From Rhodoferax sp. BAB1 (GTDB taxonomy: Bacteria; Pseudomonadota; Gammaproteobacteria; Burkholderiales; Burkholderiaceae_C): DNA of 64,000 nt. The notes under the pieces were generated by a model. It did not search any database and was not told the DNA's origin. It saw nothing but the letters and a program-made list of their open reading frames with translations. The stretch lies in assembly GCF_013334205.1 (NCBI RefSeq), contig NZ_CP054424.1, positions 1,384,001-1,448,000 of the forward strand, read 5' to 3'. Positions 17,540 through 26,662 of this stretch are shown in pieces; position 1 is the first letter of the stretch; every line of letters begins with the position of its first letter. A program made the position numbers and the translations under genes.

Positions 17540-19219
17540 ATGAAAAACTTACGTTGCCTCATCGCAGGCGCCGGGATTTTGTCGGTGTGTGCTGCGCTGG
17601 CCCAGCCGACGCAAGTGCCTGCAACAGCCGACCCGGGCCGCCTGCGCGAACGCTTCGACGCACCGGCGACAGCGCCATCCGAAGCCAGCCTGCCCGAACC
17701 CAATGGCGCGGCCCAGGACGTGCTGCCGCAAGCCGTCCGCGCCTTGCGTGTCACGCTGCGTGCCATCAGGGTCGAGGGCAGTACTGTCTACAGCGACGCG
17801 CAATGGCAGGCGTATACCGGGCCCTACCTTGGTCGCGAAATCAGCGGCGCCGACATCTTTGCACTGGCGCAGGCACTGACGGTGCGCTATCGCAACGACG
17901 GTTATTTCCTTTCGCGGGTGATCGTGCCGCCGCAGTCGCTGGCCGAGGGCACGGTGACACTGCGGGCCATCGAAGGCCACGTCGCCCGCGTCGTGATCGA
18001 AGGCGACCCGCGCCTGCGTTCCCGGCTGGAGGAGATCGCCGGGAAGATCCAGGCTGCGCGGCCCCTGTCGGCACAGGTGCTGGAGCGCTACCTGCTGATC
18101 GCCAACGATTTCCCCGGCGTGCGGCTGCGCAGCGTGCTGTCGCCCTCGCAAACGGTGGGGGCGGCCGACCTCACGCTGATCGCCAGCGTGAAGGACGTCG
18201 AGGGTTTTGTTTCCTTCGACAACTACGGCACCCGCTACCTGGGCCCCGGCCAGGCCACGCTGGGCCTGACGGGCAACCAGCTGCTGGGTGTCAACGACCA
18301 GTGGCGTGTCATCGCTGCCGGTACCGGCAACACGGAGATGGCCTATGCCCAGATCTCCTACAGCCAGGTGCTCAATGCCGAGGGGCTGACACTGGCGCTG
18401 CTGGCGTCGCAGGCACGCACCCAACCGGGCGACAGCCTGCGTGCCTACGATATCCGGGGCTATTCCGATGCGGCCTCCTTGACCTTGAGCGCACCCTGGT
18501 TGCGCACCCGCAACCACAGCCTGCTGGCGCGTCTGAGTTACGACCATGCCGACATCCGCAGTGACATCCTGGGCGCGCGCGTGAGCGACGACCAGATCCG
18601 CGTCCTGCGCACCGGGCTGACCTGGCGCCGGCTCGATGTGCTGGAAGGGCAGAACAGTCTCGACGTCGATTTCAGCCGGGGCCTGGGCGGGACCAAGGCC
18701 AGCGATCTGCTCAAGAGCCGTGTCGGTGCGGATGGACAGTTCAACAAGCTGACCTTCGACTACGCGCGCTACCAGCCCCTGGGGGCCCGCTGGGGCCTGA
18801 GCTTCGGGCTGGCGGGGCAGTGGACCCAGGACACGCCGCTGCTGTCCTCCGAGCAGTTTGCCCTGGGCGGGCGGCGTTATGGGCGGGCTTACGAGGCGGC
18901 GGAACTGGTCGGTGACCGGGGGCTGGCCTTGCGGCTGGAGCCCCGTTATGCCGTGCCGGGCGGTGGCGGCCATGGGCTGCGTGCCTATCACCTCTACGGC
19001 TTCTACGACATCGGCGAGGTCAGCCGGGTTGGCCCACCGTCGGCCGGCACCACGTCCCGCCAGAGCCTGGCCTCGGCCGGTTTCGGAACCCGCCTTTTCC
19101 TGGCCGGTACGGCATCGGCGCAGCTCGAAGCCGCCTGGCCCCTGACCAAACCGGTGGCCAGCCAGCCTGAGGACGGCCGGGCCGTGCGCCTGCTGGCCTC
19201 GCTGCTGATCCAGTTCTAG
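17540..19219 (+). CDS. TpsB outer-membrane transporter of a two-partner secretion system (FhaC/ShlB family)
   Basis: 559 residues with a signal peptide (hydrophobic core about 6-20, ALAQ cut site). A POTRA domain at about 75-150 (LRAIRVEGSTVYSD ... GYFLSRVIVPPQ) and a second POTRA region come before a C-terminal 16-strand-barrel type domain ending in the expected aromatic residue (LLIQF). It exports the large TpsA protein encoded 37 bp downstream across the outer membrane. A GGGGGA ribosome-binding site precedes the ATG. The upstream phased repeats suggest regulated expression. Confidence 0.92.
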   Translation: MKNLRCLIAGAGILSVCAALAQPTQVPATADPGRLRERFDAPATAPSEASLPEPNGAAQDVLPQAVRALRVTLRAIRVEGSTVYSDAQWQAYTGPYLGREISGADIFALAQALTVRYRNDGYFLSRVIVPPQSLAEGTVTLRAIEGHVARVVIEGDPRLRSRLEEIAGKIQAARPLSAQVLERYLLIANDFPGVRLRSVLSPSQTVGAADLTLIASVKDVEGFVSFDNYGTRYLGPGQATLGLTGNQLLGVNDQWRVIAAGTGNTEMAYAQISYSQVLNAEGLTLALLASQARTQPGDSLRAYDIRGYSDAASLTLSAPWLRTRNHSLLARLSYDHADIRSDILGARVSDDQIRVLRTGLTWRRLDVLEGQNSLDVDFSRGLGGTKASDLLKSRVGADGQFNKLTFDYARYQPLGARWGLSFGLAGQWTQDTPLLSSEQFALGGRRYGRAYEAAELVGDRGLALRLEPRYAVPGGGGHGLRAYHLYGFYDIGEVSRVGPPSAGTTSRQSLASAGFGTRLFLAGTASAQLEAAWPLTKPVASQPEDGRAVRLLASLLIQF

Positions 19220-19256
19220 GACACGTGCTTGCGAACCAACCCTTGAAAGGTTCATC

Positions 19257-22200
19257 ATGACGAGCAGACGACTTTCTCACCCTTCTCCTGGCCGGCACCC
19301 TGCCGGCAGGCCCGAGCGCCTGGTGCTCAAGACCCTGCCACTGGCTGTGGCCCTGTGCTTCGGGTCGACTGTGCGGGCCGATATCAACCCCGACACGGCC
19401 GGTTTGCCCATGGGCGGCACGGTGGCGGCCGGCAGCGTGGCCAGCAACCTGGTGGGCAACACCCTCACCATCACCCAGACCGGCAACCGCGCCATCCTCG
19501 ACTGGACATCCTTCAACATCGACAGCGGGAAAACGCTGGTCTTCGTGCAGCCCGGTGCCAGCGCCGCCGTGCTGAACCGCGTCTCGGCGAGTGCCGGCCT
19601 GTCGGAAATCTACGGCACCCTCTCGGCCAACGGCATGGTGCTGCTGATGAACCCGAACGGCGTGCTGTTCGGCAACGGCGCGACGGTCAACGTCGGCTCC
19701 CTGATCGCCACGACCGGCACGGTCAACGTCAGCCGCTTCATGGACGATGTCAACGACGGTGTCATCGCCATCACCGGCGCCACCGGCAGCGTGCGCAACG
19801 AGGGCAGTATCACCGCCCACAACGCGGGCCTGGTGGCCCTGGTGGCGCCTTCGGTGCTCAACCAGGGAAGCATCGTCGCCACGGGGGGGCGGATCGCCCT
19901 GGCGGGGACCGACCGGGCCACGGTGACGCTCAACGGCGGCCTCTTCGAATTCGCCCTGCCTGCGGGCGCCATCGGCACCAGCGTGTCCAACGACGCCGGT
20001 GCCAGCCTGGAAGGGGCACAGCTGCTCATGACCACGGGGGACGCCGCCGATCTCGTCTCCGGCGTCATCAACCTAGCGGGGATGCAGCAGGCCAGCAGCA
20101 CCCTGGTGGTCAACGGCGACGTCGTGCTGCTCCAGTCCGCGCTGGATGCACCCAGCGTCAGCGGCAGTTCGAATCGCATCGAGGTCAGTCCGGGGGCCCG
20201 CGTCCATGACGCGATCAGCATTGCCAGGACCGGCTCGCCTGGCGACGGGGCGACGGTCGTGCTCAAGGCCGGCGACCATGCCGAACAGATCTTGCTGAAC
20301 AAGGCTAACCTGAGCTTGTCGGGGGAGGCAGGTGCCAGGCTGCTGGTGCCCGATGCGGCCGAGGTCAACGGTATCACCCTCAGCGCCGCCAACGTGACCG
20401 TGGAAAACCTGGAGATCGTGGGGCCGCTGAACCAGCCGTACTACGACTACTACGCCACCCCGCGGTCCAACATCAGCCGCGGCATCGCGGTGGCCGACGG
20501 GGTCACCGGCTTCACGCTGCGCAACAACAACCTGCACGACCTGCGCACCGGTATCCTGATCCACGGCCGCAACAGCACGGGCAGCGTCAGCGGCAACCGC
20601 ATCGAGAACACCAAGAGCGGCATCTCGGTGCAATACACCGATGCCAGCGGCATCGCCATCAGCGGCAACAGCCAGGGGGCCAGCGGCAACGAGTGGGGCC
20701 TGAACCTGCACCTCAACGGGCACCTCGTGGGCGGCACGATCGTCAGCAACAGCACGCCCATCTCGACTGCGCCCACGCCGGGCTGGCAGCAGAGCCTGCT
20801 GGACCTGAGCAGTGCCAACAACGGCTGGACAGTGCAGGACCAGGGCTACACCGCGTCCAACCGAACGCATGTGCAGGTGGCCGGCAGCGGGGCGGCCAGC
20901 CACCAGGGCAGCCGGCTCACGCCGATCGACACCGTCCAGGGCGGCATCAACGCGGCGGTCAGCGGCGGCACGGTCAAGGTGGCGGCCGGCAGCTACACCC
21001 AGGCGGCGACGCTCAACGTCAACAAGCCGCTGACCCTGCTCGGTGCCGGCGAGGTGGCAACAACCCTCGATGCGCGCAGCATCACTGCCGGCTACGGCAT
21101 GCTCGTCACCGCCGATGACGTCACCCTGCGCGACTTCACCTTTTATGGCCCGTCGGCTTTCTACGCCTCGGCCTATGGCATCAAGGTCTCGCCCTCGGGA
21201 ACGGCGGATGCGCGCCTGCGCAACTTCACCATCATGAACGTCACCAGCCGGGGTGCCGGCAAGGCCGAACTCGACCTCAACGGGGTCAATGGGGCCCTCA
21301 TCGACCATGTCACCCTCAACGGCGCGCCGGTGGGCAACGACGCGGGAAGCACGCAGGGCGCGGGCCTGCAGCTCACCGACAGCGCCAACGTCACGGTGCG
21401 TGACAGCACCACGCTGAACAACGCCTGGGGCGGGCTGGCCTTGTACCAGGCCAACCGCAGCTACAACCAGCAAGTCAACGCCATCAGCATCGCGGCCGAC
21501 AACCAGTTCCATGAAGTCAACCCGGTCTACCTGCAGGACGAGTCGGCGCTGCACGACTTCGGTACGCTGGACATTGCCGGCTTCGATTACGCGGTGCGCA
21601 ATGCGGCCAGCACCGGCAGCAGCCAGTACACCTGGCTGCAGGCGGCGCTGCAGCCGGCCTACGACTTTGCCGTCAACCTGCCCGGCGCTGGGGCGAGTTT
21701 CATCCAGGGCTGGGATGGCGCAGGTGCGACGCAGGACTACGCGGTCGGTGTCGGTCAGCTGGCGGGTGGCGGCACGCAGGCCATGTCGATTGCCAGTGCG
21801 CTCAGCCAGTCCGGTAGTGGCGCGCAGATCACGATCGGGGCCGGCAGCTACAACGAAACCGTCAGTCTGGCCGGTCGGCGCAACCTGCGCTTTGCCGATG
21901 CCACCCTGCAGGGGCTGGTGTTCCAGGTGGGCGCTGCGGACAGCGGTATCGGCGGCCAGGTGACGGCCACCGGAGCGGGTGGCATCCGTGCCGATGCGGC
22001 ACTCCAGTTGCTGGCCGACACCCGGCTGGCCACGACCGGCGCCGACATCAACCTTGACGGCCACATCAGCAATGCCGCTGGCGGCTCCTACAGCCTGAGC
22101 CTGGTCGCAGGTTCCGGCAGCAACCGCGGCAACGTGAGCATGCGCAGCGGTGGGACGGAAAGCAGCCCGCTGGAACAGTTCGACGTCAGCGCAAACCGCT

Positions 22201-23003
22201 ACAGCCTGAGTGACACCCTGTGGGTCCAGCGCTACCAGATCAACGCCCTGGGCCTGGTGGCCCTCAGCGACCATACCCTGCGCGCGCTGGATGCCACTGG
22301 CAACAGCACGCTGACCACCAACGGCGACGTGACGGGCAGCACCATCAGCCTGGGCAACGTGGCGGTGCAGAGCAGTGGTGATGTTTCGGTGAGTGTCAGC
22401 GCCGGCGGCGATGCTTTGGTTGCCGGCAACAACATCACGGGCACGATCGCCGGTGCGGACGTGGCCGTGACGGCGCAGGGAAATGCGAATGTGGACGTCG
22501 TGGCCACGCAGACGGCCACTTTGGCGGCCGAGTCGGTCAGCGGCTCCGTCAGTGCGCCTGCGCTCGTGGTGGACGCCGGGGGCAGCGTTCAGCTGGAACT
22601 GCAGACCCAGACGGCCACGGTGCATGCCGATGGGCCGGTCATCCTGTCCGGTGACTCGTCGAGTCTCAGCCTGGATGCATCCGGTGGCAGTGTCAGCGGC
22701 AATTTCGGCCAGGTCAGCAACACCGGCGAGGGTGTCGTCACCGTCAATGGCCGGCCCGAGCTGAGCCAGAACCTGGCGCAGAACGCCGACAACAATCGCG
22801 TCCTGCCCGGCCGCTCAGCGCTGTCGGAGGGCGCATTGCCTGACACGCCCTCCGACCGCAGGCCAGGACCGGGGAGCATCTTGGCCCAGCTGGGCGAAGT
22901 GCAGATCGCGCGCGGCTCGCCGGCCCAGGCCGGTGGTGCGATCGACCGCGGCCAGTCGGTGGAGATCGACCTGTCGCCCGGTCACGACAAGGAACCAAAG
23001 TAG
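19257..23003 (+). CDS. TpsA exoprotein, filamentous-haemagglutinin N-domain with beta-helix repeats
   Basis: 1248 residues, the secreted partner of the TpsB protein encoded 37 bp upstream. An extended signal region (hydrophobic core about 22-38) precedes a TPS secretion domain at about 40-230 with the NPNGVLFG motif. The remainder is Gly/Ser/Asn-rich and predicted beta-helical. Three pectin-lyase-like modules with the pattern V-x-AG-x(H/Y)-x(n)-L-L-L-G occur near residues 325-360, 560-600 and 850-885. No repeat-rich C-terminal adhesin tail or toxin domain is obvious; the last 80 residues are charged and low complexity. Role (adhesin, glycan-active enzyme or matrix protein) is not known. Confidence 0.88.
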   Translation: MTSRRLSHPSPGRHPAGRPERLVLKTLPLAVALCFGSTVRADINPDTAGLPMGGTVAAGSVASNLVGNTLTITQTGNRAILDWTSFNIDSGKTLVFVQPGASAAVLNRVSASAGLSEIYGTLSANGMVLLMNPNGVLFGNGATVNVGSLIATTGTVNVSRFMDDVNDGVIAITGATGSVRNEGSITAHNAGLVALVAPSVLNQGSIVATGGRIALAGTDRATVTLNGGLFEFALPAGAIGTSVSNDAGASLEGAQLLMTTGDAADLVSGVINLAGMQQASSTLVVNGDVVLLQSALDAPSVSGSSNRIEVSPGARVHDAISIARTGSPGDGATVVLKAGDHAEQILLNKANLSLSGEAGARLLVPDAAEVNGITLSAANVTVENLEIVGPLNQPYYDYYATPRSNISRGIAVADGVTGFTLRNNNLHDLRTGILIHGRNSTGSVSGNRIENTKSGISVQYTDASGIAISGNSQGASGNEWGLNLHLNGHLVGGTIVSNSTPISTAPTPGWQQSLLDLSSANNGWTVQDQGYTASNRTHVQVAGSGAASHQGSRLTPIDTVQGGINAAVSGGTVKVAAGSYTQAATLNVNKPLTLLGAGEVATTLDARSITAGYGMLVTADDVTLRDFTFYGPSAFYASAYGIKVSPSGTADARLRNFTIMNVTSRGAGKAELDLNGVNGALIDHVTLNGAPVGNDAGSTQGAGLQLTDSANVTVRDSTTLNNAWGGLALYQANRSYNQQVNAISIAADNQFHEVNPVYLQDESALHDFGTLDIAGFDYAVRNAASTGSSQYTWLQAALQPAYDFAVNLPGAGASFIQGWDGAGATQDYAVGVGQLAGGGTQAMSIASALSQSGSGAQITIGAGSYNETVSLAGRRNLRFADATLQGLVFQVGAADSGIGGQVTATGAGGIRADAALQLLADTRLATTGADINLDGHISNAAGGSYSLSLVAGSGSNRGNVSMRSGGTESSPLEQFDVSANRYSLSDTLWVQRYQINALGLVALSDHTLRALDATGNSTLTTNGDVTGSTISLGNVAVQSSGDVSVSVSAGGDALVAGNNITGTIAGADVAVTAQGNANVDVVATQTATLAAESVSGSVSAPALVVDAGGSVQLELQTQTATVHADGPVILSGDSSSLSLDASGGSVSGNFGQVSNTGEGVVTVNGRPELSQNLAQNADNNRVLPGRSALSEGALPDTPSDRRPGPGSILAQLGEVQIARGSPAQAGGAIDRGQSVEIDLSPGHDKEPK

Positions 23004-23038
23004 TCCCGACCGCTCCAATGGTCATGGCTCGGAGTACC

Positions 23039-23053
23039 AGCACCAATGGTGCT
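23039..23053. repeat. 15-bp perfect palindrome after tpsA
   Basis: AGCACCA-A-TGGTGCT sits 36 bp after the tpsA stop and 58 bp before the next gene. No T run follows, so it is more likely an operator for the small gene downstream than an intrinsic terminator. Confidence 0.35.
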
Positions 23054-23110
23054 AGATTCCGCAACAGGGTCACTGTGGACCTGGCCTCTTGATACTGGAG
23101 TGAGATCGTG

Positions 23111-23386
23111 ATGAAAAAACTGGGATGGTGTTGTGGCCTGCTGGCCGTTCTGGCCTGGCCGGCGGTGCATGCCGAGGAAGAGCGCTTCGTCGACAAGGCC
23201 GCGCGCACGACCAAGAAGACCGGTGAGGTGGCCGAGCAGGGCATCCAGAAAGGTGCCTCGGCCACCAACAAGGGTGTGACCAAGGCTTTCGAGGTCGTGA
23301 ACGAGAAGGTGTTCAAGCCCGCTGACGGTTGGATCCAGGACAAAGTGGGCAACAAAGGCAGCGCGGAGAAACCGGCCGGCAAATAA
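23111..23386 (+). CDS. small exported helical protein, unknown function
   Basis: 91 residues. A clear signal peptide (KKLGWCCGLLAVLAWPAVHA, cut after HA) leads to a mature part of about 70 residues that is Lys/Glu/Ala-rich, lacks Cys and looks helical, with loosely repeated K-G-V/T-K segments. The start is taken at ATG 23111, although a GTG lies one codon earlier. I do not recognise the family. It is 107 bp after tpsA with a palindrome between, so it is probably its own transcript, ended by the hairpin at 23412. Confidence 0.7.
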   Translation: MKKLGWCCGLLAVLAWPAVHAEEERFVDKAARTTKKTGEVAEQGIQKGASATNKGVTKAFEVVNEKVFKPADGWIQDKVGNKGSAEKPAGK

Positions 23387-23411
23387 GCCGCCCTTGCGAA
23401 CCGCACACCAC

Positions 23412-23449
23412 AACCCTGAGGGCCCCGGCCTTCAGGGTTTTATTTTTTT
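23412..23449. terminator. bidirectional terminator between convergent genes
   Basis: AACCCTGA / TCAGGGTT arms (23412-23419 and 23432-23439) with a GC-rich loop, followed by TTTATTTTTTT. It ends the small exported-protein gene and overlaps the last bases of the convergent hydrolase gene. Confidence 0.8.
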
Positions 23450-24474
23450 CCGTAGACGAAGTCCAGGATCACCGCGTGGAAGCGCTCGGGTTGTTCCAGG
23501 TGCGGTACGTGGCCCACGCCGTTGAACTCCTTGAGTACGGCACCCGGGATACGCTGTTGCGCGGCACGGCCGAGCACGGGGAAATTGCCCATGGGCCGGA
23601 CCACCTCGGGCGGCGCGAAACGGCGGCCGAACACGGTGCGGTCGCTCTGGCCGATGATCAGTAGCGTGGGCACCTTGAGCTGGGGCAGTTCGTTGTAGAT
23701 CGGCCCGTCGTAGATCATCTGGTAGGTCAGGGCCGAGACCTGCGCGTAGCGCGGGTAGTCGCCGCTGAGCTGCACCCGCGCGAACTGCTCGACAAAACGC
23801 TCGTACTCGGGTTTCCAGGTCGGGAAGTAGCTCTTGACGAAGTTGCGGTAGCTCGCCGGTGTCTGCGCCATTTCCAGATTCACGAGGGTGGGCGTCTGCT
23901 GGGGCGGAATGCTGGCCACGTAGTCTTCCAGGCCCAGCGGGTTCTCCAGCACCAGGGCCACCACACGCTCGGGGTAACGGCGCGCGAAATGCACGCCCAG
24001 CATGCCGCCCATGCTGTTGGCGATGACCGTGGTCCGGCCGACTTTGAGGTGGTCCAGCAGCCGTGCCGTGTTCTCGGCCAGCATGCCGAAGGTGTAGCGC
24101 ATCTCGGGCTTGGACGACTTGCCGAAGCCGATCTGGTCCGGGGCGATCACGCGAAAGCCGTAGGTCGACATGGCGCGCAGGGTGTTGGCCCAGTAGTCGG
24201 CGCCGAAGTTCTTGCCGTGCAGCAGCACGACGGTCTGGCCGTTGGGGTTCTGCGGCTTGACGTCCATATAGGCCATGCGCACCGGCCGGCCCTCTACTTC
24301 GAACTGCAGCATCTGCACCGGGTAGGGGTAGGCCCAGTTTTCCATGGCCGTGCCCAGCGGCTCTGCACCGGTATAGCTGGGGCTGCTGTCCTGGGCCTGG
24401 GCCCAGAGGCAGCTGCCCGCCAGCAGCAGGGCTGCTGTCTGGCGCAGGAATCGGTGCAGGGCAGGTGGAGTCAT
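23440..24474 (-). CDS. exported alpha/beta hydrolase
   Basis: 344 residues with a signal peptide (hydrophobic core about 12-25, AQA cut site). The fold is shown by the LLHGKNFGADYW oxyanion segment, nucleophile elbow N-S-M-G-G with Ser as nucleophile, acid candidate in IIGQSDRTV and final His in the GVGHVPHLE motif. It resembles exported epoxide-hydrolase or lipase-like enzymes, substrate unknown. Its ATG overlaps the stop of the DUF302 gene (ATGA), so the two are translationally coupled. Confidence 0.85.
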   Translation of the reverse strand: MTPPALHRFLRQTAALLLAGSCLWAQAQDSSPSYTGAEPLGTAMENWAYPYPVQMLQFEVEGRPVRMAYMDVKPQNPNGQTVVLLHGKNFGADYWANTLRAMSTYGFRVIAPDQIGFGKSSKPEMRYTFGMLAENTARLLDHLKVGRTTVIANSMGGMLGVHFARRYPERVVALVLENPLGLEDYVASIPPQQTPTLVNLEMAQTPASYRNFVKSYFPTWKPEYERFVEQFARVQLSGDYPRYAQVSALTYQMIYDGPIYNELPQLKVPTLLIIGQSDRTVFGRRFAPPEVVRPMGNFPVLGRAAQQRIPGAVLKEFNGVGHVPHLEQPERFHAVILDFVYGKK

Positions 24475-24854
24475 TTCGCCTCGTTGATCATCAGGGTGGT
24501 TTTCTCGTCGACTTCCCGGGCCACCTGGCTCAGGGCCGGGTCCTGGGAGAGCATGGCCAGCATGTCGGTGGGCTTGATCATGCCGATCCTCGTTTTTCCT
24601 TTTTCAGTGTAGACGGAAATGCGGCAGGGCAGGGCCATGTTCATCTGCATGTCGCTGGCCAGCACCTTGGCCGCCTGGGCCGGGTTGCAGACCTCGAAGA
24701 CGCGGCAGTTCTCGGTGAAGCTCAGGCCCTTGCTGCGCAGGGTGTTGCCGATGTCGTGGACATGCAGCACGCCGAAGCCGTGGCGTTTGACGGAGGCGTC
24801 CAGATCGGCGGCGGCCTGTTCGAAGGATTTGGCGGTGTCGACGGTATAGAACAT
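24471..24854 (-). CDS. DUF302 domain protein
   Basis: 127 residues, one DUF302 domain (FEQAAADLDASVKRHGFGVLHVHDIG ... with VFEVCNP and LPCRISVY segments). The start at ATG 24854 fits the domain boundary and has an upstream AGGA. No signal peptide or membrane segment is seen. DUF302 proteins are small alpha/beta proteins, often linked to stress or thiol chemistry, without a settled activity. It is upstream of and overlaps the exported hydrolase gene by 4 bp. Confidence 0.85.
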   Translation of the reverse strand: MFYTVDTAKSFEQAAADLDASVKRHGFGVLHVHDIGNTLRSKGLSFTENCRVFEVCNPAQAAKVLASDMQMNMALPCRISVYTEKGKTRIGMIKPTDMLAMLSQDPALSQVAREVDEKTTLMINEAK

Positions 24855-24948
24855 GGGGATTCCTCTTGGGTGAGTGACGGGGACGCGGCATTGTGCCGCA
24901 TTCCCCCCAAGGTATCTGCAAGTTGGCAGCACACGCCGCCCGGCTGCT

Positions 24949-25569
24949 TCAGTAGCCGGTGTCGCGCGGTCCCGCCGCGGTGGCGGTCTGGACGACCCGG
25001 CGGGCGCCGTCAAAACGCCGGTTCCAGTAGTTCACGCGCATGTCCTCGATGCGCACCACCGCGCCGGACTTGGGCGAATGGATGAAACGGTGGTCCCCGA
25101 CGTAGATCCCGACATGGCTGTGGGCCGGGCCCAGGGTGTTGAAGAAGACCAGATCACCCGGCTGCAGGTCGTCACGGGCGATGGCCTGCGTCGCGGCGGC
25201 CTGCTCGGCGGCGCGGCGTGGCAGTTGCAGACCGAAATTCTGCTCATAGAGTGCGCGCACAAAACCGCTGCAGTCAAAACCGGAACCGTAGTTGTTGCCG
25301 CCGCGCTGGTAAGCCACGCCCAGGGCGCCCATGGCGGCCACCACCAGGCCGGACATGTGCTGCGTCCCGTCCTCGGCGGAGGACTGGGGCCGGCTGTCGC
25401 CCAGCTGCGGGGCCGAGGGCAGGGGCCTGGCCGCGGACGTGCCGGCAGGCTGCTGCTCTACCAGCCCGCGGGCACTGAGGAAACGGTCCAGGTCGTCGCC
25501 CGCGCCATTGGCGCCTGCGCGCGCGCAGGCGAACAGACTCAGCAGGAGGGCAACACAAGCGTGACGCAT
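24949..25569 (-). CDS. exported NlpC/P60 cell-wall peptidase
   Basis: 206 residues from the ATG at 25569, chosen because it begins the signal peptide (MRHACVALLLSLFACARAGA). After a Pro/Ser-rich linker comes an NlpC/P60 domain with catalytic Cys100 (GFDCSGF), His152 (HSHVGIY) and a third polar residue His164 (FIHSP). Such enzymes cut peptidoglycan stem peptides, typically between gamma-D-Glu and diaminopimelate. It is monocistronic as far as can be seen and divergent from the AcuI-like gene at 25675. Confidence 0.9.
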   Translation of the reverse strand: MRHACVALLLSLFACARAGANGAGDDLDRFLSARGLVEQQPAGTSAARPLPSAPQLGDSRPQSSAEDGTQHMSGLVVAAMGALGVAYQRGGNNYGSGFDCSGFVRALYEQNFGLQLPRRAAEQAAATQAIARDDLQPGDLVFFNTLGPAHSHVGIYVGDHRFIHSPKSGAVVRIEDMRVNYWNRRFDGARRVVQTATAAGPRDTGY

Positions 25570-25616
25570 GCGGTTAGCATAGGGCGATGCGCTTGCTGCT
25601 GTCAATTAAAGCTTTT

Positions 25617-25631
25617 TCGTGATAAACACGA
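25617..25631. promoter_or_regulatory. TCGTG-N5-CACGA inverted repeat in AT-rich divergent promoter
   Basis: Perfect 5-bp arms TCGTG and CACGA separated by ATAAA lie 44 bp upstream of the reductase start and 48 bp upstream of the peptidase start. The surrounding 100 bp is strikingly AT-rich for this window. Candidate repressor site; binder unknown. Confidence 0.4.
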
Positions 25632-25674
25632 TAAGTCATTGATTTTAAATAAATTTATACCAATAAATCTATCC

Positions 25675-26652
25675 ATGTTCAAAGCCCTCGTGTTGGACAA
25701 TGCCAACGGATTCCAGGCCACTCTGCAGTCCGTGGACGAAGCCCGCCTGCCTGCCGCCGATGTGACCGTGGCCGTGCAGTACTCCACGCTCAACTACAAG
25801 GACGGGCTGGCCATCTGCAACAAGAGCCCGGTGGTGCGCAGCTGGCCCATGGTGGCCGGCATCGATGGCGCCGGCACCGTGCTGGAGTCCAGCCACCCGG
25901 CCTGGAAGGCGGGTGACGCCTTTGTGCACAACGGCTGGGGGGTGGGCGAGACGCACTGGGGTTGCCTGGCCGAAAAAGCGCGCCTCAAGGGCGACTGGCT
26001 GGTCAAACTGCCGGCGGCTTTCACGCCGAGACTGGCCATGGCCATCGGCACGGCCGGCTACACCGCCATGCTCTGCGTGCTGGCGCTGGAAGATCACGGC
26101 GTGAAACCCGGCACGGGCGAGGTGCTGGTGACCGGCGCCACCGGCGGCGTGGGCAGCGTGGCCATCGCCCTGCTGGGCAAGCTGGGTTACCAGGTGGTCG
26201 CGGCCACCGGCAAGGTGGCCGAGGCCGACTATCTGAAAGCGCTGGGTGCCAGCGCCATCATCGACCGCGAGGAACTCGCCAAGCCCGGCAAGCCTTTCCA
26301 GAAAGAGCGCTGGGCTGCGGTGGTCGATGCCGTGGGCTCGCACACCCTGGCCAATGCGCTGGCGCAGACGCGTTACGGCGGCGTGGTGGCCGCCTGCGGC
26401 CTGGCCCAGGGCATGGACCTGCCCACCACGGTGATGCCCTTCATCCTGCGTGGCGTCACGCTGGCCGGCATAGACTCGGTGATGGCCCCTTTGCCCAAGC
26501 GTCAGCGCGCCTGGGACCGCCTGGCGCGCGACCTGGACCCGGCCCTGCTGGAGCGCATGGTCGAGGAGGTGCCGCTGGCAGACGTCATCACCAAGGCCCA
26601 GCAACTCATGGCAGGCCAGGTACGCGGTCGTGTCGTGGTCCGCATCGCTTGA
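25675..26652 (+). CDS. acuI: AcuI/YhdH-family NADPH oxidoreductase (acryloyl-CoA reductase-like)
   Basis: 325 residues of the zinc-independent medium-chain dehydrogenase family. The N-terminal GroES-like part has the STLNYKDGLA motif, and the Rossmann nucleotide-binding turn is TGATGGVGSVA. The best-studied relatives are AcuI and YhdH, which reduce acryloyl-CoA to propionyl-CoA with NADPH; quinone-reductase activity is the older annotation. The start is the ATG at 25675. It heads a same-strand run of four genes, with isochorismatase-like gene 10 bp downstream. Confidence 0.85.
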   Translation: MFKALVLDNANGFQATLQSVDEARLPAADVTVAVQYSTLNYKDGLAICNKSPVVRSWPMVAGIDGAGTVLESSHPAWKAGDAFVHNGWGVGETHWGCLAEKARLKGDWLVKLPAAFTPRLAMAIGTAGYTAMLCVLALEDHGVKPGTGEVLVTGATGGVGSVAIALLGKLGYQVVAATGKVAEADYLKALGASAIIDREELAKPGKPFQKERWAAVVDAVGSHTLANALAQTRYGGVVAACGLAQGMDLPTTVMPFILRGVTLAGIDSVMAPLPKRQRAWDRLARDLDPALLERMVEEVPLADVITKAQQLMAGQVRGRVVVRIA

Positions 26653-26662
26653 AGGAAACAGG

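Noticed and set aside
20073..22625. 850-codon open frame antisense to tpsA
   Set aside because: Composition is that of a shadow frame; tpsA has signal, TPS domain and partner gene.
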